Shown piece by piece: positions 1 through 8,712 of a stretch of DNA of 64,000 nt. Both the position numbers and the translations under genes were made by a program. The notes beneath the pieces were generated by a model. That model was not told the DNA's origin and searched no databases. It worked only from the letters and a program-made list of their open reading frames with translations. The DNA lies in the NCBI RefSeq assembly GCF_001753245.1, contig NZ_CP017415.1:2012501-2076500 (forward strand), read 5' to 3'. Position 1 is the stretch's first letter. Each line of letters opens with the position of its first letter. Source of the DNA: Acidihalobacter yilgarnensis. Lineage in GTDB: Bacteria; Pseudomonadota; Gammaproteobacteria; DSM-5130; Acidihalobacteraceae.

Positions 1-1
1 T

Positions 2-514
2 ATGGAGTTGATCCAACGCAGTGGATTGCCCATTGATCCGGCCGCCTTCAAGCGGCCACGACTGGCAACCTGGGTTGGCCGCCACGCGCCCTACCGTTCG
101 GCCGCCTTCTGGATCGCGGTGCTGATCGGAGAACAGGTTCCAGATCACATGAACCGTATGATCCGCAAGCACCGCGCCCAGATTTCAGACACCATCTACG
201 AAATCATCACCCTCCATGCAATCGATGAAGCACGCCACATCGTGCATGCCAGAGCAACCCTGGAGTATTGCCTGCCCATAGCCGGCCGCTTGGCCCCGAT
301 TTATCTGCCTCTTCTGAATCACGTTTTTCGCCAATTTGTCGAGGCCTTCTACTTCCCCGCTCCCGCGCTGTATCAACTTGCAGGCTTGGATCAGCCGGCA
401 CGCTGGGCACAGCGTGCCCACGCTAACACCGCGCGCATCACCTTTGTTGACGAATGCGTGGCCAGCACGCTACGTCAGCTGGCCGGCAAAAATTTGCCCA
501 TCAGCTGGCGCTAG
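2..514 (+). CDS. AurF-like diiron oxygenase, C-terminal part (truncated by window edge)
   Basis: The 170 visible residues resemble the C-terminal half of the AurF (p-aminobenzoate N-oxygenase) family of ferritin-like diiron enzymes. Visible residues include Glu44 in a GEQ motif and an H-x3-E-x2-H motif (His72, Glu76, His79, read as LHAIDEARH). This matches the spacing of the last His/Glu/His iron ligands in AurF, with Glu44 roughly where the preceding bridging Glu lies. The first Glu/Glu/His ligand set expected upstream is not in this stretch, so the real start lies left of the window and the ATG at position 2 is probably an internal Met. AurF-type enzymes oxidise amines or other substrates with O2, but the substrate here cannot be told. 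No partner gene follows on this strand. Confidence 0.7.
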   Translation: MELIQRSGLPIDPAAFKRPRLATWVGRHAPYRSAAFWIAVLIGEQVPDHMNRMIRKHRAQISDTIYEIITLHAIDEARHIVHARATLEYCLPIAGRLAPIYLPLLNHVFRQFVEAFYFPAPALYQLAGLDQPARWAQRAHANTARITFVDECVASTLRQLAGKNLPISWR

Positions 515-1172
515 CCGCTCTTCTCCACCGCAAATCGCATCCCAGACACGCCTCGTCATAACAACGAAGCAGCCTTGGCACTCCCAAACAACCGACTTGG
601 GACTCGGGACCCAACACATAACTCTCAATTTATTGATCAGCAGGTTGGATCGCATATCCAGCTGATACATTCGATGGCGCTATCGGCCATTTCATACATG
701 AAGAAATCAAAGTCGCCCTCTTCCAGCTGGATGAGCATTCAACATGTAGTGTGGATTGCACTCCTGCCAAAAAAATCATATACGCTACCCATGTGCATGT
801 CCGCAAAGCCTATATAGCCGGTTTTTTTATGCTCATCTCACCTACCCCGTCGACTCTACGCTTCTGATGCTTTCTTTGGAGCATGCCTATGGTATGGCCA
901 ATATAAATAAAATATGAACGCTCAACAGAAAACAACCATTGAACAGCGGTGATGAATATATAGATACACGCCTAATCATCGTCACTTCCATGGAAATAAA
1001 AGACTCGATCAATAAAAAAACAATTTCACGCTGCGCAAGCGCCAATTTGGCGCGCACTTGGGTTCGAACCAACTCTTTACGCGCACACTTTAATTCTCAG
1101 TCTTCCAATTAAGTCGAGATAAAAATATCCGATGCCGCACAAATACGGCATCGGATGAATTAACACGCGTGG
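515..1172. other. Intergenic region without a convincing gene
   Basis: About 650 bp, more AT-rich than its neighbours. Open frames of 60-80 codons exist on both strands but show no recognisable domain, weak or no ribosome sites and no biased composition, so none is called. Two small dyads are visible: GCGCC-aattt-GGCGC at 1039-1053 and the 10-bp palindrome GGTTCGAACC at 1061-1070, with the 7-mer CGCGCAC repeated directly on either side of the latter. The stretch may be decayed sequence. Nothing more specific is supported. Confidence 0.5.
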
Positions 1173-1433
1173 CTATGGCTTATCCAAATTCCCGCCAGAA
1201 ATTTTCTGGCACACACCTACCGGCACAGCAATAAAGGCATGCGGGTCCCGGTCAACCGTGGTAGTGCCGGCACATGAATTCGTTGCTGTAGCGCAATCGT
1301 TGTGATGCGCCTTGCTAATGCCGTAGCATTTTTCCATCGCGGGTGCCGCGTATACGGTTGTAGTCATGCCGCCGACACCCAGTGTCAGCATCGCAGCCAG
1401 TGCATAGGTCAATTTGCGTTTACTCTTGTTCAT
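1173..1433 (-). CDS. bufA1: BufA1-family (DUF2282) periplasmic bufferin-type small protein
   Basis: An 86-residue protein with an N-terminal signal peptide (KSKRK, a hydrophobic stretch, then a VYA cleavage site). The mature part has four cysteines, in CYG, DCAT, SCAG and VCQ contexts, plus the PxAFIxVPxGxC ending typical of DUF2282. Family members (bufferins) are ribosomally made peptides whose cysteines are modified by BufB (DUF692) with BufC (DUF2063) and which bind metal, notably copper. No BufB or BufC gene is next to it, which is unusual. The second ATG (1433) is chosen because an AGGGG ribosome site lies 6 bp before it; the upstream ATG at 1439 sits directly on that site. It is divergent from an ECF sigma/anti-sigma pair, a common regulator of such loci. 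The DUF2282 call is strong; the function is inferred from the family. Confidence 0.8.
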   Translation of the reverse strand: MNKSKRKLTYALAAMLTLGVGGMTTTVYAAPAMEKCYGISKAHHNDCATATNSCAGTTTVDRDPHAFIAVPVGVCQKISGGNLDKP

Positions 1434-1493
1434 TCCCATCCCCTTTTCGATTATTGTAGAACCAGCTCTTGAGGACTTTGCCTCAATTGCACT

Positions 1494-1519
1494 GTCGTTT
1501 CAGCCAATATTTTTCTTAC
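1494..1519 (-). promoter_or_regulatory. Possible ECF sigma-type promoter for the bufferin gene
   Basis: On the minus strand GTAAGA is followed after exactly 16 bp by CGAC. This resembles the GTAACC-N16-CGAA promoters used by the ECF sigma factor (SigF) of Caulobacter that drives DUF2282 operons. It sits about 60 bp before the bufA1 start. The match is imperfect and no second copy was found before the sigma gene, so this is tentative. Confidence 0.3.
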
Positions 1520-1589
1520 AGGATGGAGCTACACGGGAATCCCAATACGATGTGCTAAGCTCAAAGTCGGGCAACGTGGTAATCGCATT

Positions 1590-2189
1590 TTGACAATCCT
1601 CACACACGAAACGACCACCCAACCGGATCTCTGGTTGGAACGCTATGGCAGCTCTCTGTACCGCCACGCATTGATTCGCACGGGCGACCCTGCCGTCGCT
1701 GAAGACATCGTTCAAGAAACGCTGTTATCGGCATGGCAACATCGTGAACAATTCGCGATGCGCTCCAGCGAGAAAACCTGGTTGATCGGCATACTTCGGC
1801 ATAAAATCGCGGATCACTACCGCCAACACAGCCGCTCAAGGGAAACCAGTGTCGATTTTGATGCGCTCGAACAAGATGGATCGAACCTTGAGCGACGCGT
1901 CTTCGATGAAAATGGACATTGGCGCCAGGATCTAAGCAAATGGGGGCGTGATCCCCTCAAGGAAACCGAGGCCGATGCCTTGTGGGATGTGCTGGCGGTT
2001 TGCCTGGGCAGATTACCCGAGCTGCAGCGTGAAGCTTTTAACCTTCAAGAGTTCCAGGAAGGTAGCAGCGACGAGGTTGCATTGGCACTGGGCGTCAAAC
2101 CCAATCACCTATATGTACTGCTGCACAGGGCCAGACTATCCATCAGACAGTGCCTGGAGGCACTCTGGTTCGGAGGACGCGCATCATGA
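1590..2189 (+). CDS. ECF-type RNA polymerase sigma factor
   Basis: A 199-residue sigma-70 family protein. Region 2 covers roughly residues 10-80, with DIVQETLLSAW and the promoter-melting part TWLIGILRHKIADHY. Region 4 is at about 130-195, containing an FNLQEFQEG helix and a helix-turn-helix ending LYVLLHRARLSIRQC. The frame begins with TTG at 1590; no in-frame ATG precedes the conserved part, so the exact start is uncertain. Its stop overlaps the ATG of a small zinc-binding anti-sigma gene by 4 bp, a sign of translational coupling. The divergent neighbour is a DUF2282 bufferin gene, the likely target. Such sigma factors usually answer to metal or oxidative stress; this is family knowledge, not seen here. 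Confidence 0.88.
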   Translation: MTILTHETTTQPDLWLERYGSSLYRHALIRTGDPAVAEDIVQETLLSAWQHREQFAMRSSEKTWLIGILRHKIADHYRQHSRSRETSVDFDALEQDGSNLERRVFDENGHWRQDLSKWGRDPLKETEADALWDVLAVCLGRLPELQREAFNLQEFQEGSSDEVALALGVKPNHLYVLLHRARLSIRQCLEALWFGGRAS

Positions 2190-2470
2190 TGGGTATGCTC
2201 AGTTGCCGCGAAGCGGGATACTACCTGTCTCTGGAAAGGGATCAGACACTTGCGTGGCCGCTGAAAACGAAGTTGTCGCTACATTTGGCGGTCTGCAAAA
2301 ACTGCCGCCGATACCGCGTGCAGCTTCAATGGATCGACGATGCGGTGGACACTATGGCGGAGTCGTCTCGCTCACTGACACTACCGGAGGAGGCGCGTTC
2401 GCGTATCGCCGCACGCTTGCGAACGCTGCATCAAGGCAACCCAGAGGACGACTCAACATCCTATCCCTGA
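2186..2470 (+). CDS. Zinc-binding (zf-HC2 type) cytoplasmic anti-sigma factor
   Basis: A 94-residue soluble protein with MLSCREAGYYLS at the start and an HLAVCKNCRRYR motif around residues 33-44. This is the H-x3-C-x2-C zinc signature of ZAS-domain anti-sigma factors. There is no membrane segment, so it should act in the cytoplasm by sequestering the sigma factor encoded just upstream, perhaps releasing it when the zinc/thiol centre is disturbed. ATG 2186 is chosen because GGAGG lies 9 bp upstream and ATGA overlaps the sigma stop codon. An upstream in-frame GTG at 2150 is less likely. Nothing further lies downstream on this strand. Confidence 0.8.
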   Translation: MMGMLSCREAGYYLSLERDQTLAWPLKTKLSLHLAVCKNCRRYRVQLQWIDDAVDTMAESSRSLTLPEEARSRIAARLRTLHQGNPEDDSTSYP

Positions 2471-2564
2471 GTCCCTAGCCTGTGTAACCCACCGGCCGCT
2501 GGCCTGCAAGAGGAAACGCGCCTCCTCGATTCTGCGCATCGCAGATGCTTGCGCCTGGCATAAC

Positions 2565-3875
2565 TCAGCTCAGATTTTCCAGGCGTATCCGAGTCACGTG
2601 ATCGGCCGTGGTTTCCAATGCTTCGATACGCCGTATCGCCTCATCCATATTCGCCTCGCGAACCGCTGCTGTAATGATGACAATCGAGGCATCCGTCGCT
2701 TCTTCTGCGGGCTGACGCTGCAATACGGCTTCGATACTAATCGATAGATCACCCAATATACGCGTGATATCAGCCAATACGCCGGGTCGATCCTGCGCAC
2801 GTAAGCGCAAATAATACGCGGTAACTGCCTCGCCGATGGGCAATACCTGCAAATCGATAAGCGAGTCCGGGTGAAAGGCCAAGTGAGGGACTCGATTATT
2901 CGGGTCAACGGTCAGTGCACGCGTCACGTCGACCAGATCCGCAACCACCGCCGAGGCAGTCGGCTCAGCGCCGGCACCTGGCCCATAGTACAGTGTTGAG
3001 CCTACGGCATCGGCGCGCACCAGGACTGCATTCATGACGCCATCCACGTTAGCGATCAGCCGGCGATGCGGAATCAGTGTCGGATGCACGCGCAGCTCGA
3101 TACCGGAATCACGACGACGGGCAATGCCCAGATGCTTGATGCGATAACCCAGTTCAGCCGCATAAGTGACATCCTCGCGGGTGATTCGAGTGATGCCTTC
3201 GGTATAAACCCGTTCGTATTGCAGCGGAATGCCGAAGGCAATCGAAGCCAGTATGGTCAACTTGTGCGCAGCATCAATACCCTCGACATCGAAGGTCGGA
3301 TCAGCCTCGGCATAACCCAGACTCTGCGCCTCGGACAGAACATCCTCGAAGTCCCGCCCCTTGTCGCGCATTTCACTGAGAATGAAATTCCCGGTACCGT
3401 TGATGATGCCAGCAAGCCATTCGATAGTATTGCCGGCCAATGCCTCGCGTATCGCCTTGATGATAGGAATGCCGCCGCCGACCGCCGCCTCGAATGCCAC
3501 GGTGACGCCTTGTTCGCTGGCGCGCGCAAATATCTCATTGCCATAGAGCGCAATCAGGGCCTTATTGGCGGTCACCACATGCTTACCCTGATCGATGGCG
3601 CGCATGACCATCTCGTATGCGATCGTAGTCCCACCGATAAGCTCGACAACGATATCGATTTCGGGATCATCAACCACGTCCTGCGCACGATTGGTCAACG
3701 CGATACCACTTAGATCACAATCGCGGCTTACCGACAGATCACGCGACGCGGCGCGGACAATGCGGATGGCTCGCCCTGCGCGGCGTGCAATCTCTTCGTC
3801 ATTGCGCGCCAGCACACGCACAACCCCACAACCGACGGTGCCGAGCCCCAAAAGGCCGACTTTTACTGCTTCCAA
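2565..3875 (-). CDS. hom: Homoserine dehydrogenase
   Basis: Catalyses NAD(P)H-dependent reduction of aspartate semialdehyde to homoserine for threonine, methionine and isoleucine synthesis. The N-terminus carries the Rossmann signature GLLGLGTVGCGVV. The central catalytic domain includes GIINGTGNFIL and the C-terminus is an ACT regulatory domain (about residues 345-425, DRPGVLADITRILG), so feedback control by threonine is expected. The length (about 436 aa) fits the monofunctional enzyme. A TTG at 3875 is chosen as start because GGAGG precedes it by 5 bp; a further upstream TTG at 3887 overlaps that site. It follows an AlaC-type aminotransferase gene on the same strand. The threonine synthase gene often found next is absent. 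Confidence 0.95.
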   Translation of the reverse strand: MEAVKVGLLGLGTVGCGVVRVLARNDEEIARRAGRAIRIVRAASRDLSVSRDCDLSGIALTNRAQDVVDDPEIDIVVELIGGTTIAYEMVMRAIDQGKHVVTANKALIALYGNEIFARASEQGVTVAFEAAVGGGIPIIKAIREALAGNTIEWLAGIINGTGNFILSEMRDKGRDFEDVLSEAQSLGYAEADPTFDVEGIDAAHKLTILASIAFGIPLQYERVYTEGITRITREDVTYAAELGYRIKHLGIARRRDSGIELRVHPTLIPHRRLIANVDGVMNAVLVRADAVGSTLYYGPGAGAEPTASAVVADLVDVTRALTVDPNNRVPHLAFHPDSLIDLQVLPIGEAVTAYYLRLRAQDRPGVLADITRILGDLSISIEAVLQRQPAEEATDASIVIITAAVREANMDEAIRRIEALETTADHVTRIRLENLS

Positions 3876-3938
3876 TGCTTCCTCCAAGGATCTTTATAAT
3901 CCGCGTTTCAAATCGAACGCATTCAATCGTAATACAGG

Positions 3939-5117
3939 CTAGCCCGCCCGAAACATTTGTTTAAGGCCACGAATAGCCTGGCGTGTGCGATGTTCATTCT
4001 CGATTAGCCCGAAGCGGACATGATCGTCGCCATACGAACCGAAGCCAATACCTGGCGAAACCGCGACCTTGGCTTCCTTGAGCACGCGCTTGGAAAATTC
4101 CAGCGAGCCCAATTCGCGATAGCGCTCTGGAATTTTTGCCCACACAAACATGGTCGCCTTCGGGCGTTCGACTTCCCAGCCGATACCATTGAGTCCCTCG
4201 CAAAGCACATCGCGACGTCGGCGGTAGGTTTCACGGATTTCTGACACGCAATCCTGCGGGCCTTCCAGTGCCGTAATCGCGGCCACCTGGATCGGCGTGA
4301 ACATGCCGTAATCGAGGTAGGATTTCATTCGCGCCAGCGCGGCGACGAGCTTCGCATTGCCGCACATGAAACCCACGCGCCAACCTGGCATGTTGTAGGT
4401 CTTGGAAAGCGAATAGAACTCAACGGCGACATCCTTGGCATCCGGCACCTGCAGCACGGAGGGAGCGACGTACCCATCGAAGGTGATTTCGGAGTAAGCG
4501 ATGTCGTGCACAACCCATATGCCGTGTTCACGGGCGATCGCCACAACCTTCTCGAAGAAATCCAGTTCCACGCACTGTCCGGTAGGATTTCCGGGGAAAT
4601 TCAGGATCAGCATTTTCGGACGTGGCCAACTGTCCTTGATCGCCTTATCCAGCTCTTGGAAAAAATCGACATCAGGCGTCATCGGTACATGACGGATATC
4701 AGCGCCCGCGATCACGCAACCATATGGATGAATCGGGTAAGCCGGATTCGGCACGAGAACCGCATCCCCAGGCCCGAGGGTCGCCAATGCCAAGTGCGCC
4801 AGCCCCTCCTTCGAACCGATGGTTACAATCGCCTCGGAATCCGGATCGAGCTCAACGTCGAAACGGTCTCGATACCATTGGCAGATAGCCCGTCTCAGGC
4901 GAGGGATGCCGCGGGAAACCGAATAACGGTGCGTGTCGCCCCGCCGCGTTGCCTCAATCATTTTTTCTACGATGTGGGGCGGCGTCGGGCGATCCGGATT
5001 ACCCATACCGAAATCGATGATGTCTTCGCCACGGCTACGGGCCTTAGCCTTAAGCTCGTTGACTATGTTGAATACATAAGGCGGAAGGCGCTGAATGCGC
5101 GGAAATTCGTCTTTCAC
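3939..5117 (-). CDS. alaC: AlaC-type PLP-dependent aminotransferase
   Basis: A fold-type I aminotransferase of the AlaC/YfdZ group that makes alanine from pyruvate and glutamate. The conserved start [17 protein letters not shown], the [10 protein letters not shown] substrate loop, [10 protein letters not shown], and [15 protein letters not shown] with the PLP lysine are all present. It is usually found just before hom, as here, with about 60 bp between. The GTG at 5117 matches the usual family start ([13 protein letters not shown]), although the frame stays open to an ATG at 5165 that would add 16 residues with no good ribosome site. AlaC identity is by signature and neighbourhood; exact substrate preference is not certain. 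Confidence 0.88.
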   Translation of the reverse strand: MKDEFPRIQRLPPYVFNIVNELKAKARSRGEDIIDFGMGNPDRPTPPHIVEKMIEATRRGDTHRYSVSRGIPRLRRAICQWYRDRFDVELDPDSEAIVTIGSKEGLAHLALATLGPGDAVLVPNPAYPIHPYGCVIAGADIRHVPMTPDVDFFQELDKAIKDSWPRPKMLILNFPGNPTGQCVELDFFEKVVAIAREHGIWVVHDIAYSEITFDGYVAPSVLQVPDAKDVAVEFYSLSKTYNMPGWRVGFMCGNAKLVAALARMKSYLDYGMFTPIQVAAITALEGPQDCVSEIRETYRRRRDVLCEGLNGIGWEVERPKATMFVWAKIPERYRELGSLEFSKRVLKEAKVAVSPGIGFGSYGDDHVRFGLIENEHRTRQAIRGLKQMFRAG

Positions 5118-5222
5118 ACAAAGGCCTACAGGGCAAAAAGGTGCCGATTTCAAAGCGATCGACATTACGCATGTGCATCGGGACTGTCAATCGCCCAGCC
5201 GAGTAATGATAAACTTACGGGT

Positions 5223-5597
5223 ATGCGATTTACCGAAGACACCGCAGATGCCAGCTATGTCATTGATGCCTATGGCCCAGGCTGGGTCAGCATCAATCAT
5301 GTTGCGTATACGCATAGCGTGATTGTGATGCCGGATCAGCTGCACACGCCGTGGCGGCCGACACATCTCACCGAGTTCACCGCCGACGACCTAGGGAAAA
5401 TTCTGGCGATGACCCCCGAGATCATCTTGGTTGGCACGGGACGCCATCAACGCTTCCCTGAGACCGACATTCTCAAGCAGCTTGCGGCAGAAAGCATCGG
5501 CTGCGAGTTCATGGACACTGCTGCTGCATGCCGTACCTATACGGTACTAATGGCCGAAAAAAGACGGGTTGCCGCTGCATTACTGATGGCCGACTGA
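5223..5597 (+). CDS. Mth938-like (DUF498) domain protein
   Basis: A 124-residue single-domain protein of the Mth938/NDUFAF3-like family. It has the typical YGPGWVSINHVAYTHSVIVMPD start, a central LTEFTADDL, then PEIILVGTGRHQRFP, and the conserved MDTAAACRTYTVLMAEKRRVAAALL tail pattern. The biochemical role is unknown in bacteria; the eukaryotic relative NDUFAF3 helps assemble respiratory complex I. It starts at ATG 5223, divergent from the aminotransferase gene with about 100 bp between, and ends 37 bp from the stop of rpoS, which converges on it. Confidence 0.85.
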   Translation: MRFTEDTADASYVIDAYGPGWVSINHVAYTHSVIVMPDQLHTPWRPTHLTEFTADDLGKILAMTPEIILVGTGRHQRFPETDILKQLAAESIGCEFMDTAAACRTYTVLMAEKRRVAAALLMAD

Positions 5598-5633
5598 CGC
5601 CCTCCTTGCAGAGAGGGCGACACCACCTGGAGA

Positions 5634-6749
5634 TCAATTCTGCAGCAATGCCTCTTCCGAAAACCCGGTCCCTTCCAGTATTTGACGCAAACGGCGCAGC
5701 GCCTCCATCTGGATTTGCCTCGCTCGCTCCCGCGTGACGCCCAGGGCGCTACCGACCTCTTCAAGCGTCGCCTTCTCATATCCCATGAGACCAAAACGTC
5801 GGACAATTACCTCGCGCTGCTTTGAATCAAGCTGCCCTAGCCAATGACTGACATAGGCGGAGATATTTTCATCCTGAAGCAGCTCGGCAGGCTCCTGGGA
5901 TTGCTCGTCGGGTATCATCTCCGACAGTGATCGCCCACTATCCTGCCCAATCGTGATATCCATGGACGTCGCCCGCTCACTGAGCTGCAACAGACGCTTG
6001 ATTTCATCGACCGGGCGCCCCATTACCTCGGAAATTTCGTGCAAAGTCGGATCTCGGTTGAATTGCTGAGTCAGGGCCCGGACTGTACGCAAATAAACGT
6101 TCAACTCCTTGACGACATGAATCGGTAAGCGGATCGTGCGCGTCTGATTCATAATCGCACGCTCAATGGTCTGTCGGATCCACCAAGTCGCATAAGTGGA
6201 AAAGCGAAACCCACGCTCTGGATCGAATTTCTCCACTGCACGGATCAGGCCGAGATTGCCTTCCTCGATCAGGTCCAGGAATGCAAGCCCACGGTTCATG
6301 TAGCGACGTGCGATTTTGACCACCAACCGAAGATTGCAGACGATCATCTTATTCCGGCCGGTCTCATCACCACGCTGAGCAAGACGAGCGTAATAAACCT
6401 CTTCCTGCGGCGTGAGCAGCTTGGAATACTCGATTTCCTTAAGATACAGACGGGTAGCGTCCATCTCCGCAGACGATGCGGTAAGTCGCGGCTTCTTGAC
6501 AGACTTAGGCTCTGGCTCGGCCGCCGCCGCCGCTACCTGAAGGATTTCGACGTCGGCGACGGTTTCATCTTCGCTCTCATCGTCGTCGTCATCGTCCGTC
6601 AATTCATCCAACCCCGACCCGGCAGCATCGACTGCTGGCACTGCGGTAAAATCCACCTCGATTCGCGATTCTCCTACGCCATCATCACCTAACTCGCGCT
6701 TTTCCAGATCGACCAGCGCTCGCGGATCCACATCTCCCCTGATATTCAT
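5634..6749 (-). CDS. rpoS: RNA polymerase sigma factor RpoS
   Basis: Stationary-phase/general stress sigma factor. Regions 1.2 to 4.2 are all present: [19 protein letters not shown], the RpoD/RpoS box [34 protein letters not shown], and the region 4 helix-turn-helix [19 protein letters not shown]. At 371 residues it is longer than the 330-residue E. coli protein because of an acidic N-terminal stretch containing six consecutive aspartates (about residues 52-57) and an alanine-rich run before region 1.2. It lies directly after nlpD, as in most gammaproteobacteria, where a promoter inside nlpD often drives rpoS. RpoS is favoured over RpoD by length and context. Confidence 0.96.
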   Translation of the reverse strand: MNIRGDVDPRALVDLEKRELGDDGVGESRIEVDFTAVPAVDAAGSGLDELTDDDDDDESEDETVADVEILQVAAAAAEPEPKSVKKPRLTASSAEMDATRLYLKEIEYSKLLTPQEEVYYARLAQRGDETGRNKMIVCNLRLVVKIARRYMNRGLAFLDLIEEGNLGLIRAVEKFDPERGFRFSTYATWWIRQTIERAIMNQTRTIRLPIHVVKELNVYLRTVRALTQQFNRDPTLHEISEVMGRPVDEIKRLLQLSERATSMDITIGQDSGRSLSEMIPDEQSQEPAELLQDENISAYVSHWLGQLDSKQREVIVRRFGLMGYEKATLEEVGSALGVTRERARQIQMEALRRLRQILEGTGFSEEALLQN

Positions 6750-6820
6750 ACTTCACAACCCTCCATTCCACGTCAGTGGTCCCCGGTTGTTGATGATTTG
6801 TTTTAATTATATTAAATGTG

Positions 6821-7597
6821 CTATTTAGCCCTTCCAGGTAGATAGGTTATAGGGTTTACAGGATCGCCGTCCACTCTGATCTCGAAAAACAGCATCGGCT
6901 GGGTAATACCGGTACCAGTTTCACCCATCAAGGCGATTTTCTGCCCCTGCTTCACCACATCACCTTCGTTCACCAAAAGCTTCTGGTTGTGCCCGTAAGC
7001 ACTCAGATAATGGCCATTGTGCTTGATGATAATGAGGTTGCCATAACTGGGTAGGCCATTGCCGCTATACACAACCTGTCCGGCAGCAGCGGCTATCACC
7101 GGCTGCCCCAGGCGACCGCCGATTTCGATCCCCTGTTCAGTCTTTGAATAGGCCTGCAGCAAACGGCCCTGGGTCGGCCACAGCCAGTGCAATCGGCTGG
7201 GTGCCGCCGCCTCTGCTGGGCGCGAACGGCCGATAGGCGAGGCCGGTGGCGGTGATGCGGGTCTATAGGGCCGCGCCTCACCAGGTGACGGCACCGCCGA
7301 TGACTGAGGTCTGGCTTGAGGCGGCGCTGCACGAGCAAGCTGCTGATTCTGCCCGGGCGGGTTCATTCGAATCCATTGCCCTGGCGTCAGTGTGTAGGGA
7401 GCTGACAATCCATTCCAGCGAGCCACCTCGTGATAATCCAGATCAAAGCGCCAAGCAATCGCATACAGTGTTTCACCTTTGCGAACTTGGACGTAACCAG
7501 CATGAAAACCGCTTCCCTGATAAGGCATCACCGAACAGGCGGATAGCCAGGAAAGCAGCAAGGCAAGGATCAGACAACGCACAGAGCGATACATCAT
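6821..7597 (-). CDS. nlpD: NlpD-like lipoprotein, LysM plus degenerate M23 domain
   Basis: An outer-membrane lipoprotein that activates the cell-division amidase AmiC in E. coli. A signal sequence ends in the lipobox LSAC (Cys21). A LysM peptidoglycan-binding domain follows (about residues 35-80, VRKGETLYAIAWRFDLDYHEV), then a Pro/Ala-rich linker and a C-terminal LytM/M23 domain from about 145. The M23 zinc ligands are degenerate: the usual HxxxxxxD is replaced by EQGIEIGG and the last HxH is absent. This fits NlpD/EnvC-type activators, which do not cut peptidoglycan themselves. It sits between pcm and rpoS, transcribed towards rpoS. Confidence 0.93.
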   Translation of the reverse strand: MMYRSVRCLILALLLSWLSACSVMPYQGSGFHAGYVQVRKGETLYAIAWRFDLDYHEVARWNGLSAPYTLTPGQWIRMNPPGQNQQLARAAPPQARPQSSAVPSPGEARPYRPASPPPASPIGRSRPAEAAAPSRLHWLWPTQGRLLQAYSKTEQGIEIGGRLGQPVIAAAAGQVVYSGNGLPSYGNLIIIKHNGHYLSAYGHNQKLLVNEGDVVKQGQKIALMGETGTGITQPMLFFEIRVDGDPVNPITYLPGRAK

Positions 7598-8025
7598 CCG
7601 TCAACATCTCTTACGGCACACCCTCCCCGATGCATCCACTCACAGGGCGAGGTGACGGGCAATCCAGTACACGATTTCAGGAAAGGCTGCATTTCTCGTT
7701 CTACCAGCGACTTGAGGGCGACACTTCAAGCTTACCCGAGATTAGGCCAGAGTAACGCGAGGGTTGCCAACAGGCTCCCAGCACAGCCCTTCTATAGAGT
7801 TTCGAAACTAGAGGGCAGCATACGACCCTGGCCAGAAGACGGAGACAAAAGACGCGAGCAACAGGGTCGCCAGACCCACCGTCATCGTGAAAACCTTCAT
7901 CACATCGGGCGGGACTGGGGAGAGCATGGGGATTCAGCCAAACTTAGGCAGGCGAAACGCCGCCATGTCGCAGGACGTTCAACCCATTCGAGAACACCTC
8001 GGCATAAAGACCGACGAACAGGGCT
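7598..8025. other. Intergenic region between pcm and nlpD
   Basis: 428 bp with no convincing gene. In some gammaproteobacteria a small membrane-protein gene lies in this position. Here the minus strand has only short open runs, including a 30-codon frame with a hydrophobic stretch (VGLATLLLASFVSVFWP, about 7821-7893) that could be a leftover of a membrane protein. Plus-strand frames of up to 128 codons lack any family signature and look like shadows. The nlpD/rpoS promoter is probably here but was not resolved. Confidence 0.4.
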
Positions 8026-8712
8026 TCAGGCCTCATGACCGGCACGCATCGGCACAAAGGAAACCGCATCAAGCGTGCGGTGGACAAAAATGTTTCCTTC
8101 ACGCGTCACCATGACCAGGTGTTGTCGTTCGCCCGCACCAACCGGCGCCAGCAGACGTCCACCCGGAGTTAATTGCTGAAGCAGGGATTCCGGAATCTCT
8201 CCGGGTGCTGCTGTGAGCAATATCGCCTCATAAGGCCCCTGCTCCAGCCAACCCATATGGCCATCATCGAGCTTAAACTGGATGTTGCGGAAGCCGACGC
8301 CGTCCAGCAGACGCCGCGCCCGCTGTGCCAGCGCACCGATGCGCTCGACCGTGTACACCCTAGGCACCAGTTGCGCGAGCACCGCCGCCTGATAACCAGA
8401 TCCCGTACCGATCTCCAATACACTGGTCGGCATACCAGCCTCCAGCAGCAGCTCCGTCATTCGGGCAACGACATAGGGTTGCGACAACGTCTGACCAAAC
8501 CCGATGGGTAAGGCCGTATCTTCATATGCGCGCGTAGCCAGTGCTTCATCCACGAACAGATGGCGCGGCGTCGCCGCCATGATCCGTAATACTGAAGCGT
8601 TCTGAATGCCCTGGGTACGTAGACGCTCAACCATGCGGTCACGCGTACGCTGCGATGTCATGCCGATACCGCTAAGGGAATCCGTCGTCAAATCGGGCAT
8701 GTGAGCAACCAT
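8026..8712 (-). CDS. pcm: Protein-L-isoaspartate O-methyltransferase
   Basis: Repairs damaged proteins by SAM-dependent methylation of L-isoaspartyl residues. Signature parts are [26 protein letters not shown], the SAM-binding motif [16 protein letters not shown], and the C-terminal GGRLLAPVG. The start at 8712 overlaps the end of surE by 25 bp; a Met four codons on (8700) is an alternative that still overlaps. The surE-pcm pair is the standard arrangement in proteobacteria and both genes are linked to stationary-phase survival, matching the nearby rpoS. Confidence 0.95.
   Translation of the reverse strand: MVAHMPDLTTDSLSGIGMTSQRTRDRMVERLRTQGIQNASVLRIMAATPRHLFVDEALATRAYEDTALPIGFGQTLSQPYVVARMTELLLEAGMPTSVLEIGTGSGYQAAVLAQLVPRVYTVERIGALAQRARRLLDGVGFRNIQFKLDDGHMGWLEQGPYEAILLTAAPGEIPESLLQQLTPGGRLLAPVGAGERQHLVMVTREGNIFVHRTLDAVSFVPMRAGHEA

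Noticed and set aside
1031-1080. Possible tRNA fragment (GGTTCGAACC resembles a T-arm; CGCGCAC direct repeats flank it)
   Set aside because: No acceptor, D or anticodon arm can be folded on either strand, and the spacing to any CCA is wrong.
3066-3713. 215-codon plus-strand frame opposite hom
   Set aside because: Shadow of homoserine dehydrogenase; no ribosome site or domain.
4506-5222. N-terminal extension of the Mth938-like frame over the aminotransferase gene
   Set aside because: The conserved domain begins at ATG 5223, and the extension is antisense to alaC.
7652-8038. 128-codon plus-strand frame between nlpD and pcm
   Set aside because: Arg/His-rich composition without a domain, antisense to the pcm end, no ribosome site.
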